The position numbers and the translations under genes are program-made. 64,000 bases of DNA from Camelus bactrianus (Eukaryota; Chordata; Mammalia; Artiodactyla; Camelidae): assembly GCF_048773025.1 (NCBI RefSeq), contig NC_133551.1, positions 49,616,501 through 49,680,500 on the forward strand. Reading direction: 5' to 3'. Positions within the stretch are counted from its first letter, which is position 1, and each line of letters begins with the position of its first letter. The notes under the pieces were generated by a model. The model saw nothing but the letters and a program-made list of their open reading frames with translations. It searched no databases and had not been told where the DNA came from. Positions 1 through 10,344 of the stretch are shown here, piece by piece.

Positions 1-514
1 GGGTGGAATCAGGAGGGTGCAGCCCCTGGAGAGCCTGGGGGTCCAAGGGAGGGCACCACTGAGCCAGCAACAGGTGAGCTCTGCCTTGTGGAAGTGTTAC
101 ATAGCCATGACCCCAAATCCAGAGTTCTGTTGCAAAATCTTCTGATTCCTAGCCAACCAATTGAGACTTCTATAAAAAAACAAAAACAAAAACAATAGAT
201 GTCAAATAAAACATATGCACAGACTAGGTTGCAGAGCTGAGCTAAATGCAAGCTCTGGCACAGTGGCAGAGATTCTGGATGGGGATTAGGAGATGGGCCA
301 GGGCACAGGTGCTCAAAAAATATCACCGAAGGAGCTCCAGTTGGTACTTTGAGCCCTGAGGTCTTGGGCAAGCCACCTATTCTTGATCTGCTTCAGGTTT
401 TTCATCCCTAAAATGAAGCTTTGGCAAATTTACAGAATTCATAACGTTCAGGTGGGTACCTAACACCGCCAGAGTCGGGTATCCAGTACGTGTGTTTGTG
501 GTCCCAGCACTGAG
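1..514. other. non-repetitive stretch, nothing recognised
   Basis: No gene, exon-like frame or known repeat could be recognised. A short A-rich run near 174-195 is the only simple sequence. Open frames on either strand are low-complexity translations without family resemblance. Confidence 0.5.
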
Positions 515-687
515 CAGCGGTTTCCCAACTTGGCTTCACATTAGAATCCCCTGGAGAGCAAAAATGTTTCCATCAGGCTGCACCTCTGATTTCTTACACC
601 AGCATCTCTGAGAGAGATTTGGGATCTGTATTTTGTTTTCAGTCTTCTCAGCTGGTTCCAATGGTGGCCAAGGTGGAGAAACACTGC
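515..687 (+). mobile_element. MER3-like non-autonomous hAT-Charlie DNA transposon
   Basis: The left end reads CAGCGGTTTCCCAACTTGGC, and the right end is its approximate inverted complement (GGCCAAGGTGGAGAAACACTG), so terminal inverted repeats of about 20 bp survive. The inner text (cacattagaatcccctgg) is typical of the MER3/MER5 group. At about 170 bp it is near the usual length of such elements and cannot code for a transposase. No matching 8-bp target duplication is visible, which fits an old copy. The subfamily name is from memory. Confidence 0.6.
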
Positions 688-1365
688 CTTAAAGTGTCTT
701 GCAGAAAGAAGGCCTTCAGAGCCTGTGGTCCATACCTACAATTCCCCAGGGAAGACCATTCTGCATCCTTTAAGAAGGAGTCACGTTTTGGAAATGACTG
801 AAAGACAAAAAAAGTCTATCAAGATAAGTCAGTAATGCCATTTGGATTGTTTCAAAATATGTTAGGAGTTCTTCTAAATAAGGAGAGGCAACCTCTGGTG
901 TGGTTAAGAATCAGATCTGATGAAGGCAGTTCCTTGCAGAGACCTTTGTGAGCACCTGCGGGTGGTGGGTGTGATGATGTCACCATGTATGGAGCAACAG
1001 TGAGAGGCCCCGGAGAGAGCCAGCAGCAGTATGGCCCATGCCCACCCCATGCTTTCACCCCCAGAGGACCCTCTGAGCCTTGGAACACACCAACTGCCTT
1101 TACCAGAGTCCAGAGTGCACTTGAACGAATTAAAAGCATTATTTCCTGTTATGTGCAGCTGAGTGTGAGATCTGGATGTAGATGAATTTTGTGACGTGGA
1201 AAGAGCTTTATGAAAAGTGAGTGTGATCTCCACTTTCTTCATCGGTAAAACAGGGGTTTTAAGTTCTCCACTCAAGAATAAATGAGTTTGTGTGGCCCAC
1301 CCAGTGCCAAGGCCCTGTTAGTCTGGTCTGCTTTGCCTGAGCAGGTTTTGAAGTCAGAGACACTT
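688..1365. other. non-repetitive stretch, no gene seen
   Basis: Overlapping frames of 95 and 123 codons occur on the minus strand and 66 on the plus strand at 852-1275, but they shadow each other and resemble no protein family. No splice-site-bounded conserved frame was recognised. Confidence 0.45.
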
Positions 1366-1369
1366 CTCC

Positions 1370-1900
1370 CTGACTCTTCAAGCAGTACATGTCCGTTACA
1401 GAGTATTTGAAAAAGATACACACGCATAATGAAGAAAAAATAGTCCCCTGTTGTCCCACCACCTAGCGACAATACTGTTAATGTTTTGGTACATTTCCTT
1501 CTAGTCTGTTTTCTGTACGTATCTATACATACACTTTTAAATGATCTTTAGTATATACAGTTTTGGATTCTTTTATTTTCCTCTTAACATATTGTGAACA
1601 TCTTCCCATGTCACAGTTATTTTGAAAACCTGATTGTTAGTGACCATGTGATAGTCTATGATTTGGATCCACCATAGTTTACTTGGCCATTTCCCCAGTG
1701 ATCATTTAAGATGTTCCTTATTTTTTTGCCATTCTTAGTGATAATTAATAGTACTGTCAATGATTAATGTGGCCATGAATATCCTTCTACATATACTTTA
1801 GGCCAATTTCTGATTATTTCATTGGAATAAATTCTGAGGTGTATATTACCGGGTCAAAGGAAAGAGGAGTCACCTGATATGTGTTGCCAAACAAAAAGGT
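1370..1900 (-). mobile_element. old L1 (L1M-type) 3' fragment
   Basis: The plus strand carries the antisense text typical of old L1 3' regions: a block reading like 'ttaacatattgtgaacatcttcccatgtc', a 'ttacttggccatttcccc' block and an 'ggaataaattctgaggtg' block ending in 'gggtcaaagg', all in the expected order. Divergence is heavy, and no intact coding stretch remains. Confidence 0.6.
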
Positions 1901-1904
1901 TGTA

Positions 1905-2600
1905 GCAGTTCACACCCCTGAGCTGGGTTTTGAAGGATGAGCAATTTCTGAAGCTACGTTTCTTGCTCTGTAAAATTTAGACAGTAGTAGGAGCTCAATA
2001 GTGTTTCCTTCGGTGCAGAATGGTTTGTGTCTATGAATGGTGAAGTCCCTGGTCTCATGCCTGGTGCCCTTCTCCCTTTATCTTCTCTATTTCTCAGCCT
2101 AATTGTTATATGAGATAAACCGCATCATAATTACATGTTCCTTCAACGCCTAGGGCATCTCAGACCCGTGCGCTCAGACTGAAAACCCCGAACACGTGCT
2201 GCTACCAATCCAAGACTGTGTACTCTGTTTAGAATCTCCCATTTCCTCAAGTCCCTAAATTCCTCATTCAGTCTTTCCCAGAGGCAGGACACCCTCAGGG
2301 GATGGTGACACTGGGGAAGCAACTGCACAAAAGAGAAATAAACAAATTTACAAAATGTTGATTAATGAATGATAAAATATGCAGATGGCTCAGAGGCTCT
2401 GGAAAAGAAAGGAGGCAGCCCCATTTGTGAGAGAGACGGCCTCAGTTAAGTTCTATACCAGAACAAGCGGGCACCAGTGGCGCAGAATGGCCATGTCCAG
2501 TTGTACAGATTGTGCACTGTAAGACTTTGGGTACACTGTTCACATGATGGTCCATCACCATCTCAGGGCTGCAGGGAGGTGGAGCTGCTATGGGACCATG
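1905..2600. other. no gene or confident repeat
   Basis: This stretch has ordinary base composition and no recognised family. An MIR-like tail begins at its right end, near 2600. Confidence 0.4.
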
Positions 2601-2715
2601 GGGGTCTCTGGAGATCAGGTCAAAAGTAGTGAGACTTAAATAAGTTATTACAAGTAAAGCATTTAGAACAGGGCCTGGAATCTGGTGATCATCAGTACAT
2701 GTTGGCTCTGATTCT
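2600..2715 (+). repeat. MIR SINE fragment (3' half)
   Basis: The text preserves the MIR order 'aagcatttagaacagggcctgg' followed by 'catcagtacatgttggctctg', corresponding to the conserved 'agcacagtgcctggcacatagtaggtgct' tail. Strongly diverged. Confidence 0.4.
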
Positions 2716-2879
2716 TATTTGTATGAGTTAATGTTCCTTATGATCAGGGGAAGGACTAGCTTGTCACAAACAACATAGACCAGACATGGAAGATCTTTTC
2801 TAGTTGCTTGGAGGGTTTTTAATAGGGATTGTAGTTGTTGAGGCTGTCATTTGGCAGGTGGGTTGAGTGGATCACAAGG

Positions 2880-3001
2880 GAACATACCAGGACTAGGATC
2901 TAACCCACTTATAACATCAACCGTGTGATCCTGTTTTCAATTGAAAAAGGGGTACTACCTTTCTTACTATACCAGGTTGTGATTAAATTACAAAACAGTA
3001 G
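2880..3001 (+). repeat. MIR SINE fragment
   Basis: A diverged MIR core is seen: 'ctaggatctaaccc', then 'gtgtgatcctgttttcaattg' and 'ggggtactacc', in consensus order. It is cut on the right by the L1 insertion whose target duplication starts at 3002. Confidence 0.4.
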
Positions 3002-3615
3002 ATAGTAGTTTTTTGTTTTAATTGAAGTATAATCAATTTACAATGTTGTGTCAATTTCTTGTGTACAGCATAATGTTTCAGTCATATATACACATACATA
3101 TATTCATTTTCATATTATTTTTCATTATAGGTTACTACAAGATATTGAATATAGTTCCCTGCACTATACAGAAGAAACTTATTGTATATCTATTTTACAC
3201 ATAGTAATTAGTATCTGTAAATCTCGAACTCCCAATTTATCCTTTCCCACTCTCTTTCCCCTCTGGTAACCATAAGTTTGTTTTCTATGTCTATGAGTCT
3301 GTTTCTGTTTGGTAGATAAATTCATTTGTGTCTTTTTTTTTTTTTAGATTCCACGTATAAGTGATATCATATGGTATTTTTCTTTCTCTTTCTGACTTAC
3401 TTCACTTAGAATGACGATCTCTAGATCCATCCACGTTGCTGCAAATGACATTATTTTATTCTTTTTTATGGCCAAGTAGTATTCCATTGTATAAACATAC
3501 CACAACTTCTTTATCCAGTCATCTATTGATGGACATTAGGTTTTTTCCATGTCTTGGATATTGTAAATAGTGCTGTTATAAACATTGGGGTGCATGTATC
3601 TTACATAGTAGTTTT
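3002..3615 (-). mobile_element. 5'-truncated L1 3' end (artiodactyl type) with target-site duplication
   Basis: The L1 3' end lies in reverse, with a T-rich tail complement at about 3011-3021, then the antisense 3' UTR ('attgaagtataatc', 'gtgtacagcataatg') and a block ending in 'cattggggtgcatgtatc'. An 11-bp direct repeat ATAGTAGTTTT at 3002-3012 and 3605-3615 flanks it, the usual signature of target-primed reverse transcription. The insert is about 590 bp, so nearly all of the roughly 6-kb element is missing. The same 3' UTR type recurs at 6273-6911 and, as a tip only, near 35275. Confidence 0.85.
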
Positions 3616-3769
3616 GATAAAACAAGAACATGATTAGTAGAAAGTAATAGAAATTTCTATTGGGAATAGTTTGGAATTGGATGATGATTATCCCCAGTGT
3701 TAAGGAACCTTCAGAGATGGAGAGGGTACAGTATTCACAATAAGAAGCTCTGGGATTCTTGGTGCTTCC

Positions 3770-3925
3770 TGGGGCTAGTTTTTTTTACCTCCTGTATGTC
3801 TTCATTTCCTCACCTATGAAATGGGGATAATCCTACTCAAATACTCACCCTGCTGACACCTGATATGAAGATAAGGCTAGATAGGTATAAACGTGCTCTG
3901 AACACTGAAAAGTCCTCCACAATGG
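3770..3925 (+). repeat. MIR SINE
   Basis: The stretch 'cttcatttcctcacctatg' followed by 'aaatggggataatcc' is the conserved MIR core, and 'aacgtgctctgaacactg' is a diverged tail. Confidence 0.6.
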
Positions 3926-4019
3926 TGCTTTTTATGAGAGATTAAATCTGTTGCTAGAGTCTACCAACCAGCTTCTTTGCTTCTGCTGCCTCCTTTGAAA
4001 TAGCAAGTTACCAGACTTT

Positions 4020-4477
4020 TATGTGCGAAGAGAGAAATAAATGGATTTTTAAAATATTTGGTTCCAGGGCTTTTGAGTCACTAAGAGGAGTGTGTGTGCT
4101 AGTGTCCTAGCGCCCTCTTAGAATGACCAGGACCTAGAAATGGAGCTGTGTGTCCTCCCGGGAATACCAGAAGGGAAGACAGAAGCCGCTGTCTCCACGC
4201 CCACCTACATACTCCATGGTAATTGGGTTTCTTTGTTGCCCTTCCCAAAGGCTGCAAAGGAATGTGCAGCCCTGGCAGAATTCCTTTTCTCTGTGTCCCC
4301 CTGAGGTCACCAGGCTGGAGTGGCCTGTGCCCAAGGAGAGTGTAGAATGAAGTAGAGGGCAGAGCCAGGAGCAACCAGCCACCAGCCAGAAGTTGAGACT
4401 CCACCTCTTTTCCCAGACTGCAGGTTACGGTGGAGTGGTGGGGGGCTGATGTGCAGGCGACCTTGTGGCTAGAAGAT
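4020..4477. other. no gene recognised; frames on both strands
   Basis: A 158-codon minus-strand frame (4099-4575) runs into an MIR, and an 82-codon frame overlaps it. The translation resembles no known family and crosses repeat sequence, so I read it as chance. Confidence 0.4.
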
Positions 4478-4636
4478 GAAGCTTGGGCCTTGGGGCCAGA
4501 CATCCTGGGTTCCGATCTGTCACTCACCAGGTGACCTTGGTTGAATTGCTCTAAGACTTGTCTCCTTTTCTTCATCTGTGAGATGTGATACCTGCATCTT
4601 TGAGTTCTTGGGAGGAGACTGAAGTAATTGATGCAG
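4478..4636 (+). repeat. MIR SINE
   Basis: The MIR signature 'cctgggttccgatctg' is followed by 'accaggtgaccttggttg' and 'cttcatctgtgagatgtg' in the right order and spacing. It directly abuts the MaLR LTR that follows. Confidence 0.65.
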
Positions 4637-4992
4637 TGTCTCAGCCTGCTCGAGCCGCCTTAACAAAATACCACACACTGTGTGGTGTAAACAACAGACA
4701 TTTGTTTTCTCACTGTTCTGGAGGCTGGATGTCCAAGATCTGGGTGCTGGCATGGTCAAATTCTGATGAGAGCTCTCTTCCTGGCTTGTAGATGGGTACT
4801 TCACATGATGGAGAGAGAGAGAAAGATCTCTCTCTCTTCTAAGAAAGCCAGCAGCCTGTTTGGATGAGGACCCCACCCTTCTGACCTCATTTAACCTGAA
4901 TTACTTCCTAAAGACCCTATCTCCTGATACAGTACCATTGGGGGCTACAGTTTTAACACATGAATTTTGGGAGCCACACAGTCCTTAGTATC
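4637..4992 (-). mobile_element. MLT1-type solo LTR (ERVL-MaLR), fossil
   Basis: An ERVL-MaLR long terminal repeat, apparently solitary, lies in reverse orientation over about 355 bp, close to a full LTR of the MLT1 group. Landmarks in order on the plus strand are 'ataccacacactgtgtgg', 'cactgttctggaggctgg', 'accccacccttctgacctc' and 'atgaattttgggagccac'. No internal region accompanies it. The MLT1 group is ancient in mammals, and this copy is diverged and inactive. Subfamily not assigned. Confidence 0.8.
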
Positions 4993-5785
4993 AGAGAAAG
5001 TGAAACTGGACAAAATCATCAAAAGGAAGTGAAAATGGCAAAGAGTAAACACAAATGCTCAAACCAGGCACAAGTCTCCACTGTATTCTACAAACATTAA
5101 CAGGCCTCTTCTGAGCACAAAGCAGTGTAGACCAAATGGTGGGAAGATGCTCGGGGTTGATGGAGAGCTCGCTTTTCCAGATAAAGCAGTTTTGTGTGAT
5201 GAAAAGTAAGTGTAGGAAATTTTGAGAAACTACACTGATATCCCTGAATCTGGGGATTCCAGTGGTGTAGCTGGGCTGGGAAAAATGCAGAGCAGCCTTC
5301 TTGGAGCCCCTCCTCCAGGTAAAAACCTGCATCCTAAGGCCTAAGCTGATGAACCTCTAACCACACCATTATTTTCTTTGTCCCCATGAAAATGATGGGA
5401 GGTCATCTCTAAGAAATTAGCAAGGAATATGAGCAGAACAGAGAAGGACAGCAGTAGTTCTTCTAGCTGGCTGTCAGCAGTTCCTCCTGGCCCTCTGTGT
5501 ACCCACTGCTCCTTCCATCTGGAAGGGGGTTTCTTGAATCTGGGCTGGTGTTGTGTCTTGCGTTTCCCAGTAGGATGTGGTGGAAGTGAGACCTGACAGC
5601 TTCTACTTTAGTTCTCTCAGAGCTCAACTGCAATGTAAAGAAATCCAGGCTCTCTTGCTGCAGAGAGAGGCCCTGGAGGACGAGAGACCCCATGGAGAGA
5701 GAAAGGCCACGCAGAGGAGGAGATGGGGAGAGCCCAGGGGCCTGCAATTTGTGGAAAGGGCTCTCCAACAGGGAATGAGAAGCTT
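4993..5785. other. no gene recognised
   Basis: Frames at 4991-5332 (minus, 113 codons) and 5577-5951 (plus, 124 codons) resemble no family, and the latter runs into a repeat. A purine-rich patch lies at about 5660-5740. Confidence 0.4.
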
Positions 5786-5960
5786 AATTCCATCCAGCGA
5801 GTATGTATTGAGCCCTAAGTTTGTATCCAGGCATTGTGCAAGGGACTGGGGACACCAAGAAAAACAATTTGGAACCAGAGCCTGTCGTCATGAAGTTCAC
5901 AATTACTGGGGAACGCCGATACTAAACACAATTGCAATACCCACCGAGTGATACTATGGG
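5786..5960. repeat. ancient mammalian-wide repeat fragment (L2-like, unassigned)
   Basis: The text follows a widespread mammalian pattern: 'gtatgtattgagccctaag', 'ccaggcattgtgcaaggg', 'actggggacacc' and a block meaning 'promoting organ-wide' loss of match after 'atgaagttcacaattac'. Copies of this pattern recur near 12165, 25735 and 59900. Family name uncertain. Confidence 0.4.
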
Positions 5961-6095
5961 AAATGGACAGCGTGCTCTGGGAACATCATGGGGAGGGATG
6001 AGGGGCTACAGCCAAGTCTCCAGGTCAGGGAAAATTTCCTCCCTACCCTGCCCCCAGAACACCCCTCCTGTCCATTTGCAATTAATCTTTGAACC

Positions 6096-6235
6096 TATTC
6101 CCAGCCCAGGCAACCACTAGCCTACTTTCTTTCTCTATAAATTTGCCTTTTTTGGGTATTTAGTTTAAATGGGATCATACAATATGTGCTATCAGGTCTG
6201 GCTACTTTTACTTAACATAATCTGATTAGGTCATT
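6096..6235 (-). mobile_element. old L1M 3'-UTR fragment
   Basis: The plus strand shows the antisense pattern 'caaccactagcctactttc', 'aatgggatcatacaatatg' and 'cttttacttaacataatc', typical of L1MA/L1MB-group 3' UTRs. The fragment is short and ends at the L1 ORF1-like remnant that follows. Confidence 0.65.
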
Positions 6236-6272
6236 TTCATTCTTAAAGGATACTTTCACTTGATACAGAGTT
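6236..6272 (-). mobile_element. ancient L1 ORF1/HAL1-like LINE, fragment 1 of 3
   Basis: This short piece joins in sense to the text resuming at 6912 if the L1 at 6273-6911 is removed. The site carries the direct repeat TACAGAGTT at 6264-6272 and 6912-6920. The reverse complement of the joined text corresponds to the C-terminal part of an L1 ORF1-type gene. Confidence 0.5.
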
Positions 6273-6911
6273 CTTTTTTTAAAATTGAATTATAGACAGT
6301 TTACAATGTTCATTTCTGGTGTACAGCATAGTGATTCATTTATATATATATTATATATAGTTATTATATAATATACTGTGTTATATATGATATAATGTTA
6401 TATAAATATAATATATTTAATATAATATTCATTATATATATATTCATTTATATACATATATATTCCTTTTCATATTCTTTTTCATTCTAGGCCATTACAA
6501 GGTATTGAATATAGTTTCTTGTACAGTTCCTTATACAATAGGACCTTGTTGTATATCTATTTTATATATAATAGTATCTGTGAATTCTGAATTCCCAATT
6601 TATCCCCCCTGACTCCCTTTCCCCACTGGTAACCATAAGTTTGTTCTCTATGTCTGTGAGTTTGTCTCTGTTTTGTAAATAACTTCATGTCCCCCTTTTT
6701 TTAAGATTCTGCATACAACTGATATCATATGGTATTTTCATTTATCTTTTTGGCTTACGTCACTTAGTATGACAATCTCCAGGTCCACCCATGTTGCTGC
6801 AAATAACATTATTTTATTCTTTTTTGTGGCTGAGTAGTATCCCTTTGTCTATAGATACCACAACTTCTTTATCTTGTCATCTAGCTTGCTTGTCTGTCTT
6901 AGCTATTGTAG
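6273..6911 (-). mobile_element. 5'-truncated L1 3' end inserted in an older LINE
   Basis: An antisense artiodactyl-type L1 3' end with its T-rich tail at the left, then 'gtgtacagcatagtgattc', 'ggtattgaatatagtttc', 'ccactggtaaccataag' and 'catatggtattttcat'. It matches the insertion at 3002-3615 block for block. The 9-bp repeat TACAGAGTT flanks it. An AT-dinucleotide-rich expansion (6337-6470) sits inside its 3' UTR. Confidence 0.8.
6337..6470. repeat. AT-rich microsatellite-like expansion inside L1 3' UTR
   Basis: About 130 bp is almost entirely A and T, made of interleaved TATA, ATAT and TTATATAA units. Sister L1 copies (for example at 3085-3110) have only a short 'atacacatacatatattc' stretch here, so the expansion arose after or during insertion. 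Confidence 0.8.
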
Positions 6912-7362
6912 TACAGAGTTTTTCTTTCAACATTTTAAGGATGTTGTTCCATTATCCTCTGCCTGCCGTTTCATTTTTTTCTAATGAACAGTTACCTGAA
7001 ATTTGAAATTTGATCTTCATAGTCATTTTTGTCTGGCTCCTTTCAAGATTTTCCATCTTTGGTTTTTAGCAGTTGTTCTATGATGTAGCTAGGTGTAGTT
7101 TTCTTCATATTTTACCTGTCTGAAGTTCCCTGAGACTCCCAAATCTATAATTTATGCCTTTTACAAAATTTGGGAAAATGTCAGGCAATATTTCTTCAAG
7201 TACTTTTTCTTTCCTTATTCTCTCTTATCCTTCCTGGAATCCAGATACATATGTGTAAATCTTTTTATATTGTCCCTCTAGCCTCTGAGGCTCTGTCCCA
7301 TTTTTTTGGCATTTCTTTTATTAAGGAAAAAATTTTTTTAATTTGGCTGACTATGGATGGAC
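6912..7362 (-). mobile_element. ancient L1 ORF1/HAL1-like LINE, fragment 2 of 3
   Basis: Read in reverse complement, the text resembles the ORF1 coding region of old L1 or HAL1 elements: 'gctaaaaaccaaagatgg', 'tcctgacattttcccaaat' and 'atggacagagcctcagag'-like blocks occur in order. It is much more diverged than the L1 copies that interrupt it. HAL1 (an L1 derivative without ORF2) and full L1M are both possible. Confidence 0.55.
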
Positions 7363-9356
7363 TTTTTTAGTTGAGATATAATTGACATGTAACATTCTAT
7401 TTGTTTTAGGTGTACAACATAATGATTTGATATACATATACAATGGGAAATAATTTTCACAATTAGTTTAGTTAACAATTAGTTATACTTTTTTTTCTTG
7501 TGATGAGAACTTTCAGTCTACTCTGTTAGCAACTTTCAAATATACAATACAGTATTGTTAACTATAGTTACCATGCTGTACATTACATCCCCAGGATTCA
7601 TTCATCTTATAATTGGAAGTTTATACTTTTTGACCACCTTCTTGTGTTTCACCCACCCCATTGCCCCCTACCTATGGCAACCAATCTGTTCTATGAGTTT
7701 AGTTTTTTTTCTTGGGTTTTTTTTGTTTTTTGGGGTTTTTTAGATTCCACATACAAGTGATATGATATATTTTTTGTCTTTCTCCATCTGACTTATTTCA
7801 CTTAGCACAATGCCCTCAAGTTCTATCCATGTTGTCTTGAATGGCAAGATTTCCTTCTTTCTTATGACTGAATAATATTCCATTGTATATGTACCACATT
7901 TTCTTTATTCATTCATTCTTCAGTGGACAGTTAGATTGCTTCCATGTCGTGGCTGTTGTAGATAATGCTGCAATGAACTTGGGGTACAGATGTCTTTTTA
8001 AGGTAGTGATTTTGTATTCTTTGGATAAATACCTAGAAGTAGAATTGCTGGATCATATGGTAATTCTATTTTTAATTTTTGGGGGAACCTCCATACCCTT
8101 TTCCATAGTGTCTGCACCAATTTACATTCCCACTAAAAGGACACAAGGGTTCCTCTTTCTCCACATCTTCACAAGCAGTTGTTGTTTATTGACTTTTTTG
8201 GATAATAGCCATTCTAACAAGTATGAGGTGATACCTCATTGGGGTTTGACTTGCATTTCCCTGGTGATTAGTGTTGTTGAGCACCTTTTCATGCACTTGT
8301 TGGCCTTCTGTAGGTCTTCTTTGGAAAGAAGTTTGATCAGATCCTCTACTTATTTTTTTAATCAAATTGTTTATATTTTTGCTGTTGAGTTGTATAAGTT
8401 CTTTATATATTTTAGATATTAACCCCTTATCAGATGTATGATTTGCAAATATCTTCTCCAGTTCAGTAGGTTGCCTTTTCATTTTGCTGATGGTTTTCTT
8501 TGCTCCACTTGTTTAATTTTACTTTTGTTGCCTTTTCTTTTGGTATCAACCCCCCCCAAAAAAATCATTGCCAAGACTGATGTCAAGGAGCTTACTATGT
8601 TTTCTTGGAGTTTTGCGGTTTCAGGTCTTATGTTCAAGTGTTTAATGCATTTTGACTTGATTTTTGTGTACCATGTAAGATGGTGGTCTAGTTTCATCCT
8701 TTTGCATGTAGCTGTCCAATTATCCCATCACCATTTATTGAAGATACTGTTCTTTTCCCAGTTGTATATTCTTGTCTCCTGTGTCATAAATTAATCAACC
8801 ATATGGGTTTATTTCTGGGCTGTCTAATGTGTTGCATTGATCTTTGTGTCTGTTTTATGCCAACACTATACTATTTTGATTATTAGACCCTTGTAATATA
8901 GTTTGAAATTAGGCAGTGTGATGCCGCCAGCTTTGTTCTTCTTTCTCAAGACTACATTGGCTATTCAAGTTCTTCTGTGGTTCCATACAAATATTAGGAT
9001 TATTTTTTCTATTTCTGTGAAAAATGCCATTAGAATTTTGATTGGGATTGTATTGAATCTGCAGATTGCTTTGGGTAGTATGGATGATGTTAATTCTTCC
9101 AATCCATGGGCATACTTATCTTTCAATTTATTTGTTTCTTCTTCAATTTCTTTCATCAGTGTGTTATAGTTTTCAGTACACAGGTCTTTCACCTTGGTCA
9201 AGTTTATTCCTAGGTATTTTATTCATTTTGATGCAGTTGTAAATGAATTATTTTCTTAATTTCTCTTTCTGGTAGTTTGGCATTGGTGTATAGAAACACA
9301 ACTGATTTTTGTATATTGATTTTATATCATGCAACTTTATTGAATTCATTTATTAT
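7363..9356 (-). mobile_element. 5'-truncated L1: 3' UTR and C-terminal half of ORF2
   Basis: About 2 kb of L1 in reverse. From the left come the T tail (7363-7368), a 3' UTR (7369 to about 7950) and then ORF2 coding sequence read on the minus strand. Conceptual minus-strand pieces carry known L1 ORF2p segments: [20 protein letters not shown] (from 8482), MKLDHHLTWYTKIKSKCIKH (from 8697) and [15 protein letters not shown] followed by [19 protein letters not shown] (from about 9201). These lie near and after the reverse transcriptase domain. The frame is broken several times between them, so the copy is dead. It interrupts the older LINE whose text resumes at about 9357; no clean target duplication was found. 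Confidence 0.85.
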
Positions 9357-10335
9357 TTCACTCTGTTCATTTGTAACATCTTTTTTCTCTTTGTTCTTGA
9401 GATTTGGATAATTTCTTTTGATTTATCTTTGAATTCACTGTCTCTTCTGTCATCTTCATTATGCTGTCAAGCTTATACAATGAATTTTTATTGTAGATAT
9501 TGTGTTTTACAGTTCTAGAATTTCCATTTGGTCCTTCTTTTTAGTTCTCGTTTCTCAGGTGATGTTTCCTATCTTCTTCATTGTGACTGTATTTTCTTTT
9601 ACATTATCAAATGTAGTTATAGTAGCTGCTCTAAAATTCTTGTCTACTGATTTCAGTATCTGGCTTATCTTGATGTTGGTCTTGTTGATTATCTTTTGTC
9701 TTGAAAATGGATCATGTTTTCTGTTTTTCATATATCAGGTAATTTTGAACAAGCATCAAGAATCCTGGACATCATTAATGTTTTATAGACTTGGCTCCTT
9801 TATATTCTTCCAGTGTGTTGACTTTATTTGTTTGTTGGTTGGTTTTAGCAGGCAATTATCTTGGTTGGATCCAAGCTAAAAATGTAATCTCTTGGGTTGC
9901 AGTTTAAATATCAATCTATTTCTTTTTCCTTAGCAAGGCTTCTTAGAGTCTTATCTGCTCCTGCATGGTTCATAGATCCAGAGGTTAGGGTGGCAATTTT
10001 ACACAAAATTTGAGGCTGCATTTCTGGATTTCTTTTTTCTGGGATTTCCCCTTCCATTTCCTCATTTTTGCCACTGTTGCTGTTTTAGCCACTCCAAGGT
10101 GGTGTGTCCTGCCATTAGTCTAAAAGCTGTAAAAATAGGAAACTCGCTCTATGCAGTTCCCTTTTTCCAAGAGTCAGCATCCCTCCAGAAATGCTGAATT
10201 TAGGTTTTCGTTCTTCAGTACCTTTGTGTCATTGTTTGCTGTTGTTGTTTTGAATATATAATTGTAACCTGAAGGAGGATCGATACAATAGGAACTTGGT
10301 TATTCCAGAAGCTCGGTCAGTGCTTTGGCATCTGG
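9357..10335 (-). mobile_element. ancient L1 ORF1/HAL1-like LINE, fragment 3 of 3
   Basis: The ancient element resumes with 'ctctttgttcttgagattt', 'ggataatttcttttgattt', 'tctagaatttccatttggtc' and later 'gttttagcaggcaattatc', all antisense landmarks of old L1 ORF1/HAL1-type repeats. The portion beyond 10000 is poorly matched and its end is uncertain. Confidence 0.55.
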
Positions 10336-10344
10336 GTATAGTTA

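Noticed and set aside
4807-4841. GA-repeat and CT-repeat hairpin as a regulatory site
   Set aside because: It lies inside the MLT1 LTR and is a simple purine run beside its complement, best explained by slippage in low-complexity LTR sequence.
7363-9356. A functional reverse transcriptase gene
   Set aside because: The ORF2-like pieces are in different frames separated by stops; this is a truncated, dead L1 copy.
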